The notes beneath the pieces are model-generated. The model did no database searches. It was not told the origin of the DNA and saw only the letters and a program-made list of their open reading frames with translations. This document shows positions 5,320 to 12,952 of a stretch of DNA of 18,232 bases, piece by piece. Source of the stretch: JBHIEE01 sp046760445 (GTDB lineage Bacteria; Acidobacteriota; Aminicenantia; JdFR-78). Where the stretch lies: contig JBHIEE010000052.1 of assembly GCA_046760445.1 (NCBI GenBank), positions 1 to 18,232 of the forward strand, given 5' to 3'. Numbering within the stretch: position 1 is the stretch's first letter; each line of letters begins with the position of its first letter. The translations under genes were made by a program, and so were the position numbers.

Positions 5320-7920
5320 ATGAAACAAAAAATTAAAGGATTATTTGTAATTCTGATTGTCTTTTTTGTTTTTTTAACATTTATCTCTATCCCTTTATGG
5401 GCGCAAACCCCACCAGAAGAATTTTTAGGATTTAAGGTTGGGGCTGATCGCAAGCTGGCTGATTATTCCCAGATTATGAGTTACTTTCAGAAACTTGACC
5501 AAGAATCACCTAAACTCAAATTAGTAGAAATAGGCCTTTCTACCCTTAAGAAGCCTATGATTATAGCTATTATTACTTCTGAAGAAAATATGGCCAAACT
5601 GGATTACTATAGAGATATAGTAAAAAAACTTAGAGATCCACGAACACTTTCACCTGAATCTGCCCAACAATTGGCGAAGGAAGGCAAGGTAATTCTTCTG
5701 ATCACCTGTAACATACATTCTACGGAAATCGGTTCTTCACAAATGGCAATGGAGTTGGCCTATAAGCTTGTCACTGGACAGACACCATTCCCAGCTGATA
5801 AAGTCCTGGATGAAGTAATCGTGCTCCTTATTCCTACCACCAATCCCGACGGTCAACAAATGGTTACTGAATGGTACAGGAAATATGTTGGCACTAAATA
5901 TGAAGGGGGAAGAATGCCCTGGCTTTATCATCATTATGCAGGTCATGATAACAACCGCGACTGGTTTATGTTTAATCTCGCTGAGACGAAAGCCGTAACG
6001 AAAGTTCTCTATCATAACTGGCTTCCTCAAATTCACATTGATGAACACCAGATGGGTTCTACTGGGGCAAGGCTATTTATACCTCCTTTTATGGATCCAC
6101 CGGAACGGAATATTCAACCTTTATTATGGAGGTCAGTAGCTCTCTGTGGCACAAATATGGCTTATGATCTGGAAAAACTTGGCTTCAAAGGAGTCGTCTA
6201 TGGAAGAAGCTTCACCGGCTGGTGGATTGGTGCTTGCGATGATACTTCCTGGCTTCATAATGTAGTGGGTTTACTCAGTGAATTGGCAAGTGTAAAAGTC
6301 GCTACTCCCATTTATATTGAACCAACAGAAATACCAAAATCATATTATGAAAAGCGAATAAACTTTCCCCATCCCTGGCCAGGTGGCTGGTGGAGGCTGA
6401 GAGATATTGTAGACTACGAGTTAGCTCTTACTTTCAGCCTGATCAAGACAGCCTATTCGCGTAAAGAAGACTTTTTATACAATTTCTATCAGATGTATAA
6501 AAATTCTATCGAAAACAGGGAACCAGGTGAACCCTTTGCCTTTGTTATTCCTAAGAATCAGCACGATTATCTAACTGCTCTAAAAATGTTTGATATCCTT
6601 ATGTTCGGGGGAGTAGAAATCCATCAGGCTCTGGAAGATTTTATAGCTGACCAGAAAAAATACCCAGCGGGTTCTTTTGTTGTTTTAATGTCACAACCTT
6701 ATAAGCCTTATGCCCAGGCTTTACTTGAAAAACAAAAGTATCCTGACCTCCGTGAATATGAAGGTGGTCCTCCTATTCCTCCTTATGATAATGCTGGATG
6801 GACTCTACCCCTCCAGATGGGAGTAACCTGCGATCAAATTGAACATCCTTTTACTGTCAAGCTCAAAAAACTGGATAAAGTACCTTATCCTCAATCTGTT
6901 TTTCCTGAAGGTCCACCTAATTATATAGTTCTGGATTCCCGATTAAATAATTCATTCGCGGTAGTATTTGCTCTTTTAAAAGAGAAGGCAGAAATCTTTC
7001 GCTCCAAAGAGGCGATTAAATTTGATTCTTACTCAGCTGCGCCAGGAAGTTTTATCATTAAAAATAATCCCAAAATCCAAAAAATTCTATCTTCTTTATT
7101 AGAAAAATGGCATTTGCCAGTTTATGGTCTTGTTAGTATTTCAGGCATTAAAACAGCTGCCTTGAAAAATCCGCGCATCGGGCTTTATCAATCCTGGGCA
7201 TCCAATATGGATGAAGGCTGGACTCGTTACATCTTAGATGATTTAGGAATACCCTACACCACTCTTCACAACAAAGATTTTAAAGAGGCTAAAAAGAAAT
7301 TGAAAGCTAAATTCGATGTAATAATTTTTGCCAGCGAATCTTATGAAATAATTAAAAAAGGCAAACCGAAACCTGACTTATGGTGGGCAAGATACTTCAC
7401 TCCTCTTCCTCCAGAATACGAAGGTGGTATTGGCAAAGAAGGAATTGAAGCTTTAAAAAAATTTGTGGAAGAAGGAGGAATCCTTGTCACTCTTAATCAA
7501 GCCTGTGAATTGGTTTTTAAGGAATTCGAGGCTCCAGCCAGCAATGCTTTGGAGAAAGTAGACCAATCTAAGTTTTTCTGCCCGACATCTATCCTGAAAA
7601 TTAAAGTTGATCCTAACACGCCAATCGGCTACGGTATGCCCGAAAAAGCAGCTGCTATGTTCGCTAACAGCCTGGCAATGAATACCTGGGTACCTTCAGG
7701 GGAGTGGGATCGAAAAGTAGTAGCCAGTTTCCCGGAAGAAAACATTCTTCTAAGTGGGTGGTTATTGGGTGAAGAAAAGATTGCTCGCAAGGCTGCGGTA
7801 GTGGATACTAAATATAAGAAAGGAAGAATTGTTTTAATTGGCATCCGCTCTCAGCATCGGGCCCAAGCTCACGGAACTTACAAATTCTTATTAAATGCCC
7901 TGCTGTACCCCAAGTCATAA
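5320..7920 (+). CDS. Secreted M14-family zinc carboxypeptidase with C-terminal amidotransferase-like region
   Basis: Exported peptidase of 866 residues from ATG 5320. A signal peptide (positive MKQKIK, hydrophobic 8-27, likely cut after PLWA) sends it to the periplasm or outside. The M14 zinc site appears as H133-x2-E136 in IHSTEIGSS, with NPDG (175-178), the substrate-binding HDNNRDW (209-215), H243 in IDEHQMGS as third ligand, and the likely catalytic Glu321 in LLSELASV. After residue 610 come RIGLYQSW..DEGW (619-634) and a stretch around FDVIIFASES and GIEALKKFVEEGG (708-720) resembling a class I amidotransferase-like fold, seen in large M14 proteins of Acidobacteria- and Aminicenantes-like bacteria. 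The longer frame from GTG 5266 would bury the signal peptide. It probably digests external peptides; the TonB receptor gene converges on it but is not cotranscribed. Confidence 0.88.
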   Translation: MKQKIKGLFVILIVFFVFLTFISIPLWAQTPPEEFLGFKVGADRKLADYSQIMSYFQKLDQESPKLKLVEIGLSTLKKPMIIAIITSEENMAKLDYYRDIVKKLRDPRTLSPESAQQLAKEGKVILLITCNIHSTEIGSSQMAMELAYKLVTGQTPFPADKVLDEVIVLLIPTTNPDGQQMVTEWYRKYVGTKYEGGRMPWLYHHYAGHDNNRDWFMFNLAETKAVTKVLYHNWLPQIHIDEHQMGSTGARLFIPPFMDPPERNIQPLLWRSVALCGTNMAYDLEKLGFKGVVYGRSFTGWWIGACDDTSWLHNVVGLLSELASVKVATPIYIEPTEIPKSYYEKRINFPHPWPGGWWRLRDIVDYELALTFSLIKTAYSRKEDFLYNFYQMYKNSIENREPGEPFAFVIPKNQHDYLTALKMFDILMFGGVEIHQALEDFIADQKKYPAGSFVVLMSQPYKPYAQALLEKQKYPDLREYEGGPPIPPYDNAGWTLPLQMGVTCDQIEHPFTVKLKKLDKVPYPQSVFPEGPPNYIVLDSRLNNSFAVVFALLKEKAEIFRSKEAIKFDSYSAAPGSFIIKNNPKIQKILSSLLEKWHLPVYGLVSISGIKTAALKNPRIGLYQSWASNMDEGWTRYILDDLGIPYTTLHNKDFKEAKKKLKAKFDVIIFASESYEIIKKGKPKPDLWWARYFTPLPPEYEGGIGKEGIEALKKFVEEGGILVTLNQACELVFKEFEAPASNALEKVDQSKFFCPTSILKIKVDPNTPIGYGMPEKAAAMFANSLAMNTWVPSGEWDRKVVASFPEENILLSGWLLGEEKIARKAAVVDTKYKKGRIVLIGIRSQHRAQAHGTYKFLLNALLYPKS

Positions 7921-7983
7921 GTAAGAAGAAGAATTTTATTAATAAAAAATAATTGGGAGTGAGGGGAAAACTGCCCGATTGAA

Positions 7984-8047
7984 CAAATTCAAAATTTAAA
8001 ATTCAAAGATAAAAATGCAAAATGACAAAGTAAAAATCAAAGATTGC
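7984..8047. repeat. AT-rich TCAAA-word repeat between convergent genes
   Basis: This stretch repeats variants of CAAAATTTAAAATTCAAAGATAAAAATGCAAAATGACAAAG. CAAAGATAAAAATG at 8004-8017 is identical to 39-52, the arm of the first composite element. The whole 7921-8216 spacer between convergent genes holds no reading frame. A weak AT-only hairpin is present at 8059-8090 without a clear T-run. Confidence 0.5.
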
Positions 8048-8216
8048 AATTTAAATACTAAAGTTAATTCCTTTAATTAAGAATACTTTAAGACCAAAAT
8101 AGTAAAATTGCAATGGAATTAAAATTAAAAATATTGATATTGAAGACTCCTCGAAATCTGGATTAACAATCTTACTTTATTTTCTATAGCAGGTTATGTA
8201 TATTAATAGCATCAAT

Positions 8217-10544
8217 TCAAAACTCAAATTCGACACCTAAAACTGGTAGTAAAGGTAACCCGAGGAGTTTATCAGGTTTTTTTTCAATAGTATTCCAGTA
8301 ATACGAAAATACGTTTTTTCTATTAAAAACATTCCAGACACTGAAGTAAATTATCAGATTGGTGGATTGAAAATAAAAACGTTTATCAAAACGAATACTT
8401 AAAGAATGATAAGCCGGCAAACGCTCTCCATTTATACGCTTCCAATCAAAGATGCCGCTATTGATAGTTCTCGATGCCTCAATATCAAAGGGTGTATAGG
8501 GCGCCCCGGCTGCATAATTCCATTTTAAACTGAATTCCCAGTATTTGTTGAGTTTGTAGCCCCCTTCGACAGAAAAAATGTATCGGTTGTCATAAACTCG
8601 GTTCCTCCAAACCCCATCGAGGCCCGGATATAGTGCCCGAAAATAAGAGCCGCTGATTACTCCATAAAGCTTATCAGCCAATTTTTTCTGAATCATGAAC
8701 TCAATTCCGTAGGAACGAGCCCTCCCGGTATCTACAAGCCTCTCGTGGTCGTTGAAAAAACCACCATAAAATACTTCATCGAATATAAACAGGGATGGTT
8801 GAGCCGGGTCGAGTGGGAAATTATCATACTCTTTATCATATACCTCAATGGTAAGTCTCGTATTTTCTGAGAGGAAATGGCGAAATCCCAGAACAAAATG
8901 ATACGCCACTGGGTCTTTCAGCTCTTTGTAACTTTTGTTCTGAAGCAAAAGGATCAGAGGTAAATGCTGAGAAAAAACACCAACCGCAGCATTCAATGAT
9001 GTCTTATTTGAAATCTTGTAGGATAAGGAAAATCTGGGTGAGAAGCGAGTATTTCGATTATAGGTAAAATAATCAATTCGCATTCCCGTGTTTAAAGCAA
9101 ATTTAGGAAAAGGATTCCAGGTATGGTTGGCAAAAACGGCATATTTGTCTGCGGATACCCGGATATCCTTGAAAATATCCGGATACATGGTTCCCAAGAA
9201 ATCGGTGTATTCTCCCAGAAAATAGTCATAGTCGGTGGTAAGATGCTTTATTTCGAATCCAAAACTGACTTTGTTTGTCTCGTTGAATCGATAATAGTTG
9301 ATATTTCTCAAAGTGAAAACCTGTTCCGGGTTTTTGCCTTCCCTTGCCAGTTCTTCCGAGACCGTGTGAAAAAAAGCATCTTGGTATTTAGTGGAACAAA
9401 GGGAAATCGATGTATTCGAGTAGCCGCTTGAGTTCCACATAGCAAACCAATTGACCCCGATAGTGTATTCTGTGGTGTTAAGACCACCATAGTAACTCTC
9501 ACCATCTCTTAAAGCGTCTTCCTTGTCAGTACCACTCTCGTCAACCCCTACAACACCAAGAATAGTCAATTTGCTTCTTCTGGAAAGGTCATAATTCAGT
9601 TTCCCTTGAAAGTCGCTCCATGTGACAGGTACCCCTGATCCCATAAGATCAATCAATAGGTCCAAATAACTTTTCCTGGCTGAAAACATCCAAGAACCTT
9701 TGTTTTTCGCCAAAGGCCCTTCTGTAACCAGACCAACCCCCATCATATCTAAACCTATTTGAAAGTCATATTCATTGTGATTGCCTTCGCGGAAGGCAAT
9801 ATCCATAACCGAGGAGAGACAATCTCCATAGATAGGGGAAAATCCTCCTGAATAAAAATGAACATCTTGGATAAAATCAACATTTAAAAGACCAATCGCT
9901 CCAGCTGTTGATCCAAGCATTGGATAATGGTTGATGTTGGGAATCTCGATATTATCAATATAAAAAGCATTTTCTACTGGACTTCCTCCCCTGACTACCA
10001 GAAAATTCATCATATCATTGACTCTGGCAATGCTTGGAAGGCTACTGATAATTCGGCTCACATCTCCAGCTGACCCCGCTGATCTTCGTATTTCTTCATT
10101 TGAAAAACCAGACACACTAACTGATTGTTGTTCAGATGTAGAGAAATATCCAGAAGTGACAGTTATTTTTTCCTCTAAATGCACGACATCAACCAGCTCA
10201 AGCTCTACCTCAACATAGGTAATTCGCTTTGATTTAACAATCACATCAGTTTTAAGTCGTGTGATGTAAAAACGATTAGAGAATTCCAGAATATAATTCC
10301 CTACTGGGATATCAGAAATGGTAAAATTTCCATCCGCGCCAGTAAAAGCTTCAAACGTTGTGCCAACAACTTTAACCTTCACATTTGGTATCGGTGATTT
10401 AACCTCTCTGTCAATGACTCGTCCTTTAATGATTCCTTTCTGAGGGATTGAATCTGCTGCATCTTTTGTGTATCCGAGACTAAATACTAAGGGAACAATG
10501 AGTATGAGAGTTAAAATAAATGAATACAAAATTATCTTTCTCAT
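8217..10544 (-). CDS. TonB-dependent outer membrane receptor with CarboxypepD_reg-like domain
   Basis: Outer-membrane active transporter of 775 residues, reading right to left. The N-terminus is a signal peptide (MRKIILYSF plus hydrophobic residues to about 23). Residues about 38-115 form a CarboxypepD_reg-like beta-sandwich (KGIIKGRVIDRE, ADGNFTISDIPVGNYILEF). EEKITVT (124-130) may act as the TonB box, and the plug spans about 140-255 with FLVVRGGSPVENAFYIDNIEIP (181-202) and YSGGFSPIYGD (231-241). The remainder is a beta-barrel rich in aromatic residues ending in F, as expected for outer-membrane insertion. No SusD-like partner or TonB/ExbBD gene is in the window, so the ligand is unknown. 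A weak GGGAAG site precedes the ATG at 10544. It is divergent from a TetR regulator, and the shared motif at the promoters suggests control by it. Confidence 0.88.
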   Translation of the reverse strand: MRKIILYSFILTLILIVPLVFSLGYTKDAADSIPQKGIIKGRVIDREVKSPIPNVKVKVVGTTFEAFTGADGNFTISDIPVGNYILEFSNRFYITRLKTDVIVKSKRITYVEVELELVDVVHLEEKITVTSGYFSTSEQQSVSVSGFSNEEIRRSAGSAGDVSRIISSLPSIARVNDMMNFLVVRGGSPVENAFYIDNIEIPNINHYPMLGSTAGAIGLLNVDFIQDVHFYSGGFSPIYGDCLSSVMDIAFREGNHNEYDFQIGLDMMGVGLVTEGPLAKNKGSWMFSARKSYLDLLIDLMGSGVPVTWSDFQGKLNYDLSRRSKLTILGVVGVDESGTDKEDALRDGESYYGGLNTTEYTIGVNWFAMWNSSGYSNTSISLCSTKYQDAFFHTVSEELAREGKNPEQVFTLRNINYYRFNETNKVSFGFEIKHLTTDYDYFLGEYTDFLGTMYPDIFKDIRVSADKYAVFANHTWNPFPKFALNTGMRIDYFTYNRNTRFSPRFSLSYKISNKTSLNAAVGVFSQHLPLILLLQNKSYKELKDPVAYHFVLGFRHFLSENTRLTIEVYDKEYDNFPLDPAQPSLFIFDEVFYGGFFNDHERLVDTGRARSYGIEFMIQKKLADKLYGVISGSYFRALYPGLDGVWRNRVYDNRYIFSVEGGYKLNKYWEFSLKWNYAAGAPYTPFDIEASRTINSGIFDWKRINGERLPAYHSLSIRFDKRFYFQSTNLIIYFSVWNVFNRKNVFSYYWNTIEKKPDKLLGLPLLPVLGVEFEF

Positions 10545-10651
10545 TTTATTCTTCCCTATTCGAAGTAATCATTTAGCTTTCTTTCCATAACTTCCACATA
10601 GCTCTTTGGTTTTTTGTTCATTCGATTTAATCATCATTATTAAACAATTGT

Positions 10652-10663
10652 TTTAATCATATG
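10652..10663 (-). promoter_or_regulatory. Putative operator at the receptor start point (CATATGATTAAA)
   Basis: On the minus strand this reads CATATGATTAAA, identical to plus-strand 10800-10811 at the tetR start point. It overlaps the predicted receptor transcript start (about 10660) and abuts the palindrome AAACAATTGTTT at 10642-10653. A role as TetR binding site is inference from position and repetition. Confidence 0.5.
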
Positions 10664-10666
10664 TTT

Positions 10667-10695
10667 ATTTTAAAAAAGAAAAAATAATATGTCAA
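10667..10695 (-). promoter_or_regulatory. Putative sigma70 promoter for the TonB receptor
   Basis: On the minus strand TTGACA (10695-10690) is followed after 17 bases by TAAAAT (10672-10667), a near-consensus pair. The predicted start is about 10660, giving a leader of about 115 bases before ATG 10544. Confidence 0.6.
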
Positions 10696-10759
10696 GTAAA
10701 GATAAAAATTATAATCCAGTCGGCAGGATATATTTAAGTGTTAAATATTCTCTTAGGAC

Positions 10760-10788
10760 TTGTGATGTGCACCATAATAATATATAAT
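10760..10788 (+). promoter_or_regulatory. Putative sigma70 promoter for the TetR-type regulator
   Basis: TTGTGA (10760-10765) is followed after 17 bases by a perfect TATAAT (10783-10788). The predicted start near 10795 is about 49 bases before ATG 10844 and next to the palindrome at 10797-10808. Confidence 0.6.
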
Positions 10789-10796
10789 GTGGATTA

Positions 10797-10811
10797 AATC
10801 ATATGATTAAA
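10797..10811 (+). promoter_or_regulatory. Putative autoregulatory operator (AATCATATGATT)
   Basis: AATCATATGATT (10797-10808) is a perfect 12-base palindrome at the predicted tetR transcript start. Its core CATATGATTAAA (10800-10811) is repeated identically on the opposite strand at the receptor promoter. TetR proteins bind as dimers to such palindromes, so repression of both genes is a reasonable inference. Confidence 0.55.
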
Positions 10812-10843
10812 TCTCATATTTTAAACAAAAAGAGGCAGACAGA

Positions 10844-11431
10844 ATGAGCATCAAAAAGATACCTACACGAGAAAAAATAATCCTTGCGACAATTAATTGC
10901 ATAGAGAAAGGAGGAATTCAGGGCGTTACCATTCGAGGTATTGCCAAGGAAGCCAAGGTTAATAGTGCTGCGATCAATTACTATTTTGGAACAAAAGAAA
11001 AGCTTGTGGATGAAGCGCTTAAGCGTACACTTGATGAAATGTCGAAGATGCCTGAGGAATTGCTTGACTCAGAAGATTTGGCTCCCCGTGCTCGTTTACA
11101 AGCATTTTTCACAGCCCTAATGGACGGTATGTTCAAATGGCGAGGCATAACCAAAGCGCATTTCTACAATCCTCTTATGGAAAATAATTATAATACTCTC
11201 TCTGTCCGGCGGTTCAATGTATTCCTTGCGGATCTTACGAATAGGATAAAAGGATTAAAACCAAAAAATAATGGGAAAGACCTCAAAATAACTATAGTGC
11301 AAGTCATATCCGCGATTATGATTCCTGCACTTATGCCTAAAATTTTCCGAGCTTTTGCCAATATCAATTTTGAAAATGCAGAAACACGAAAGTCGTATGT
11401 GACCAAACTGCTGGATCACTTTTTTGAATAA
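10844..11431 (+). CDS. TetR/AcrR-family transcriptional regulator
   Basis: DNA-binding repressor of the TetR family, 195 residues, the usual family size. The N-terminal helix-turn-helix is TIRGIAKEAKVNSAAINYYFGTKEKLVDEAL (29-59), with the typical Y-Y-F-G-T-K-E-x-L end of the recognition helix and the following helix. The C-terminal ligand-binding half is not similar to any subfamily I can name. It is divergent from the TonB receptor across a 299-base region, with the word CATATGATTAAA at both predicted start points, so the likely job is to repress itself and the receptor until a ligand binds. No conserved enzyme gene follows it in the same direction; the next gene has its own promoter. Confidence 0.88.
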   Translation: MSIKKIPTREKIILATINCIEKGGIQGVTIRGIAKEAKVNSAAINYYFGTKEKLVDEALKRTLDEMSKMPEELLDSEDLAPRARLQAFFTALMDGMFKWRGITKAHFYNPLMENNYNTLSVRRFNVFLADLTNRIKGLKPKNNGKDLKITIVQVISAIMIPALMPKIFRAFANINFENAETRKSYVTKLLDHFFE

Positions 11432-11556
11432 TTTGAAAAGTTTAGAGTCATAGTAATTTAATATTTTGTTCTATTACGCCCGCGACTAATAAAAAAAATT
11501 TGATGCATTATAATTTTCGAATCGAAATTCTAAATTTATTCAATGCAGAAAAAATC

Positions 11557-11584
11557 TTGACAATGAAAATAATATCATTATAAT
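11557..11584 (+). promoter_or_regulatory. Consensus sigma70 promoter of the defence-like operon
   Basis: A perfect TTGACA (11557-11562) and a perfect TATAAT (11579-11584) are separated by 16 bases. The predicted transcript start is about 11591, 38 bases before the ATPase ATG at 11629. It is the best promoter match in the window. Confidence 0.7.
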
Positions 11585-11612
11585 GTAATTAAAAGATAAA
11601 AATAATTACATT
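11582..11612. promoter_or_regulatory. Inverted-repeat operator over the -10 box and start point
   Basis: AATGTAATTA (11582-11591) and TAATTACATT (11603-11612) are perfect 10-base inverted repeats with an 11-base gap, covering the -10 box and start. GTAATTAAA at 11585-11593 is repeated in the same direction at 11618-11626, just before the ATG. A protein bound here would block transcription. The binding protein is not identified. Confidence 0.55.
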
Positions 11613-11628
11613 GCAAGGTAATTAAATT

Positions 11629-12942
11629 ATGAATTTATTAAGATTTAATCATTGGTGGAGAGACGGACAAGTCGATTCAATCTTTTTAGGTAAACCTCGA
11701 AAAGTATTGCGAGAGATTCTTCCTTATTTAGACAAAAGGCAAATTATAGTTTTAAAAGGATTGAGAAGAGTTGGTAAAACTACACTCTTTTATCAATTGA
11801 CTAATTACCTCCTCAGAAAAAAGAACATTTCTCCTTATCGAATCTTATATTTTTCATTCGATGAAATGACTGAGGAGCCTGACGAGATTCTCCAGTTTTA
11901 TGCTAAAGAAATATTGAAAGAAGATCTTATGAAGACAAAATGCTATCTTTTTTTTGATGAAATCCAAAAACTTAAAAATTGGCCAAACAAAATAAAGATT
12001 ATTTATGACCTCTATCCAAATTTAAAAATATTCATTTCTGGCTCTGCGTCCTTGGGACTAATCAAAGGAGCAAAGGAAAGTTTGGCAGGGAGAAGCTTCG
12101 AATTTGAAATCCATCCTTTAGATTTTCCAGAGTATATCAAATTTAGAAAAGTCGCTTATGAGGAGAAAAGAATAGATATTTTTAAAGATACACTTATGCG
12201 AGAATTTGATTTGTATCTTAATAATTCTGGATTCATTGAGATGGTCAATGAAGAAAATCCTGAAATTATCAGAAGATACTTTAAGGAGAGTATCATTGAA
12301 AGAGTTATCTACAGGGACATTCCAGAACATTTTACTATTAACAATACTTCCTTGCTTTATAGAATTTTAAATATCATAGCTTCTCAGCCAGGAATGCTGG
12401 TTGAATATAAAAACATAGGTAATGATCTCAAAAGGGATCAGAGAACAATTGCCCAGTATTTTGAATATCTAAGATGGTGTCTTCTTTTGAAATCCCTTTA
12501 TCGCTTCTCTCCCAATTTTCTAACCAGTGAAAAGAAATTGAAGAAATACTATTTGACTTATCCTGCTTTAACCCTTGCCTTAGCTGGTCAGCCTTCTCCT
12601 GGGACTAAAGGCAAGGTAATAGAAAATCTTCTCGTAAGTCTAACAGATGGGGATTTCTTTTATCGCTCAGCAAGCAAGGAAGAAGTCGATATTATCCTTG
12701 AACCACAAAAAATCTCTATGGACCTTAAAGTTGAAGGACCAGGTATTCCTCTTGAGATAAAGTATTCTAATAAAATTTATCCAAAAGATTTAAGAGGAGT
12801 AAGAAGTTTTATGAAAAAATATGGAGTTAAACAAGGATATATTATCTCTGAAGACTTTGAGGAAGAACTAAACTTCGATTGGGGCAGAATTTCTATTATC
12901 CCAGCTTGGAAATTCCTCTTAAAAATGGAATATAAAATTTAA
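11629..12942 (+). CDS. AAA ATPase of the AAA_14/DUF4143 type
   Basis: A 437-residue ATPase of the common prokaryotic AAA_14 plus DUF4143 arrangement. Walker A is GLRRVGKT (44-51), Walker B is YLFFDE (106-111), and SGSAS (137-141) follows. A winged-helix-like middle is centred on VEYKNIGNDLKRDQRTIAQYFEYL (258-281). The C-terminal part has an E332/D354/E376-x-K378 series (IENLL, EVDIIL, PLEIKYS) resembling a PD-(D/E)XK nuclease core; in this family it is usually regarded as nuclease-like with uncertain activity. The biological role of the family is poorly known; members often sit in accessory regions. It lies directly behind a consensus promoter with an operator-like inverted repeat, and only 10 bases before the restriction-modification gene, so the two are likely cotranscribed. 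Confidence 0.85.
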   Translation: MNLLRFNHWWRDGQVDSIFLGKPRKVLREILPYLDKRQIIVLKGLRRVGKTTLFYQLTNYLLRKKNISPYRILYFSFDEMTEEPDEILQFYAKEILKEDLMKTKCYLFFDEIQKLKNWPNKIKIIYDLYPNLKIFISGSASLGLIKGAKESLAGRSFEFEIHPLDFPEYIKFRKVAYEEKRIDIFKDTLMREFDLYLNNSGFIEMVNEENPEIIRRYFKESIIERVIYRDIPEHFTINNTSLLYRILNIIASQPGMLVEYKNIGNDLKRDQRTIAQYFEYLRWCLLLKSLYRFSPNFLTSEKKLKKYYLTYPALTLALAGQPSPGTKGKVIENLLVSLTDGDFFYRSASKEEVDIILEPQKISMDLKVEGPGIPLEIKYSNKIYPKDLRGVRSFMKKYGVKQGYIISEDFEEELNFDWGRISIIPAWKFLLKMEYKI

Positions 12943-12952
12943 GAAGATATAA

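Noticed and set aside
8059..8090. AT-only hairpin TAAAGTTAATT...AATTAA...ACTTTA as a bidirectional terminator between convergent genes
   Set aside because: The stem is weak, interrupted and lacks a T-run.
9123..9431. Plus-strand open frame inside the TonB receptor gene
   Set aside because: It is antisense to a clear receptor gene, has no ribosome site and encodes no recognisable domain.
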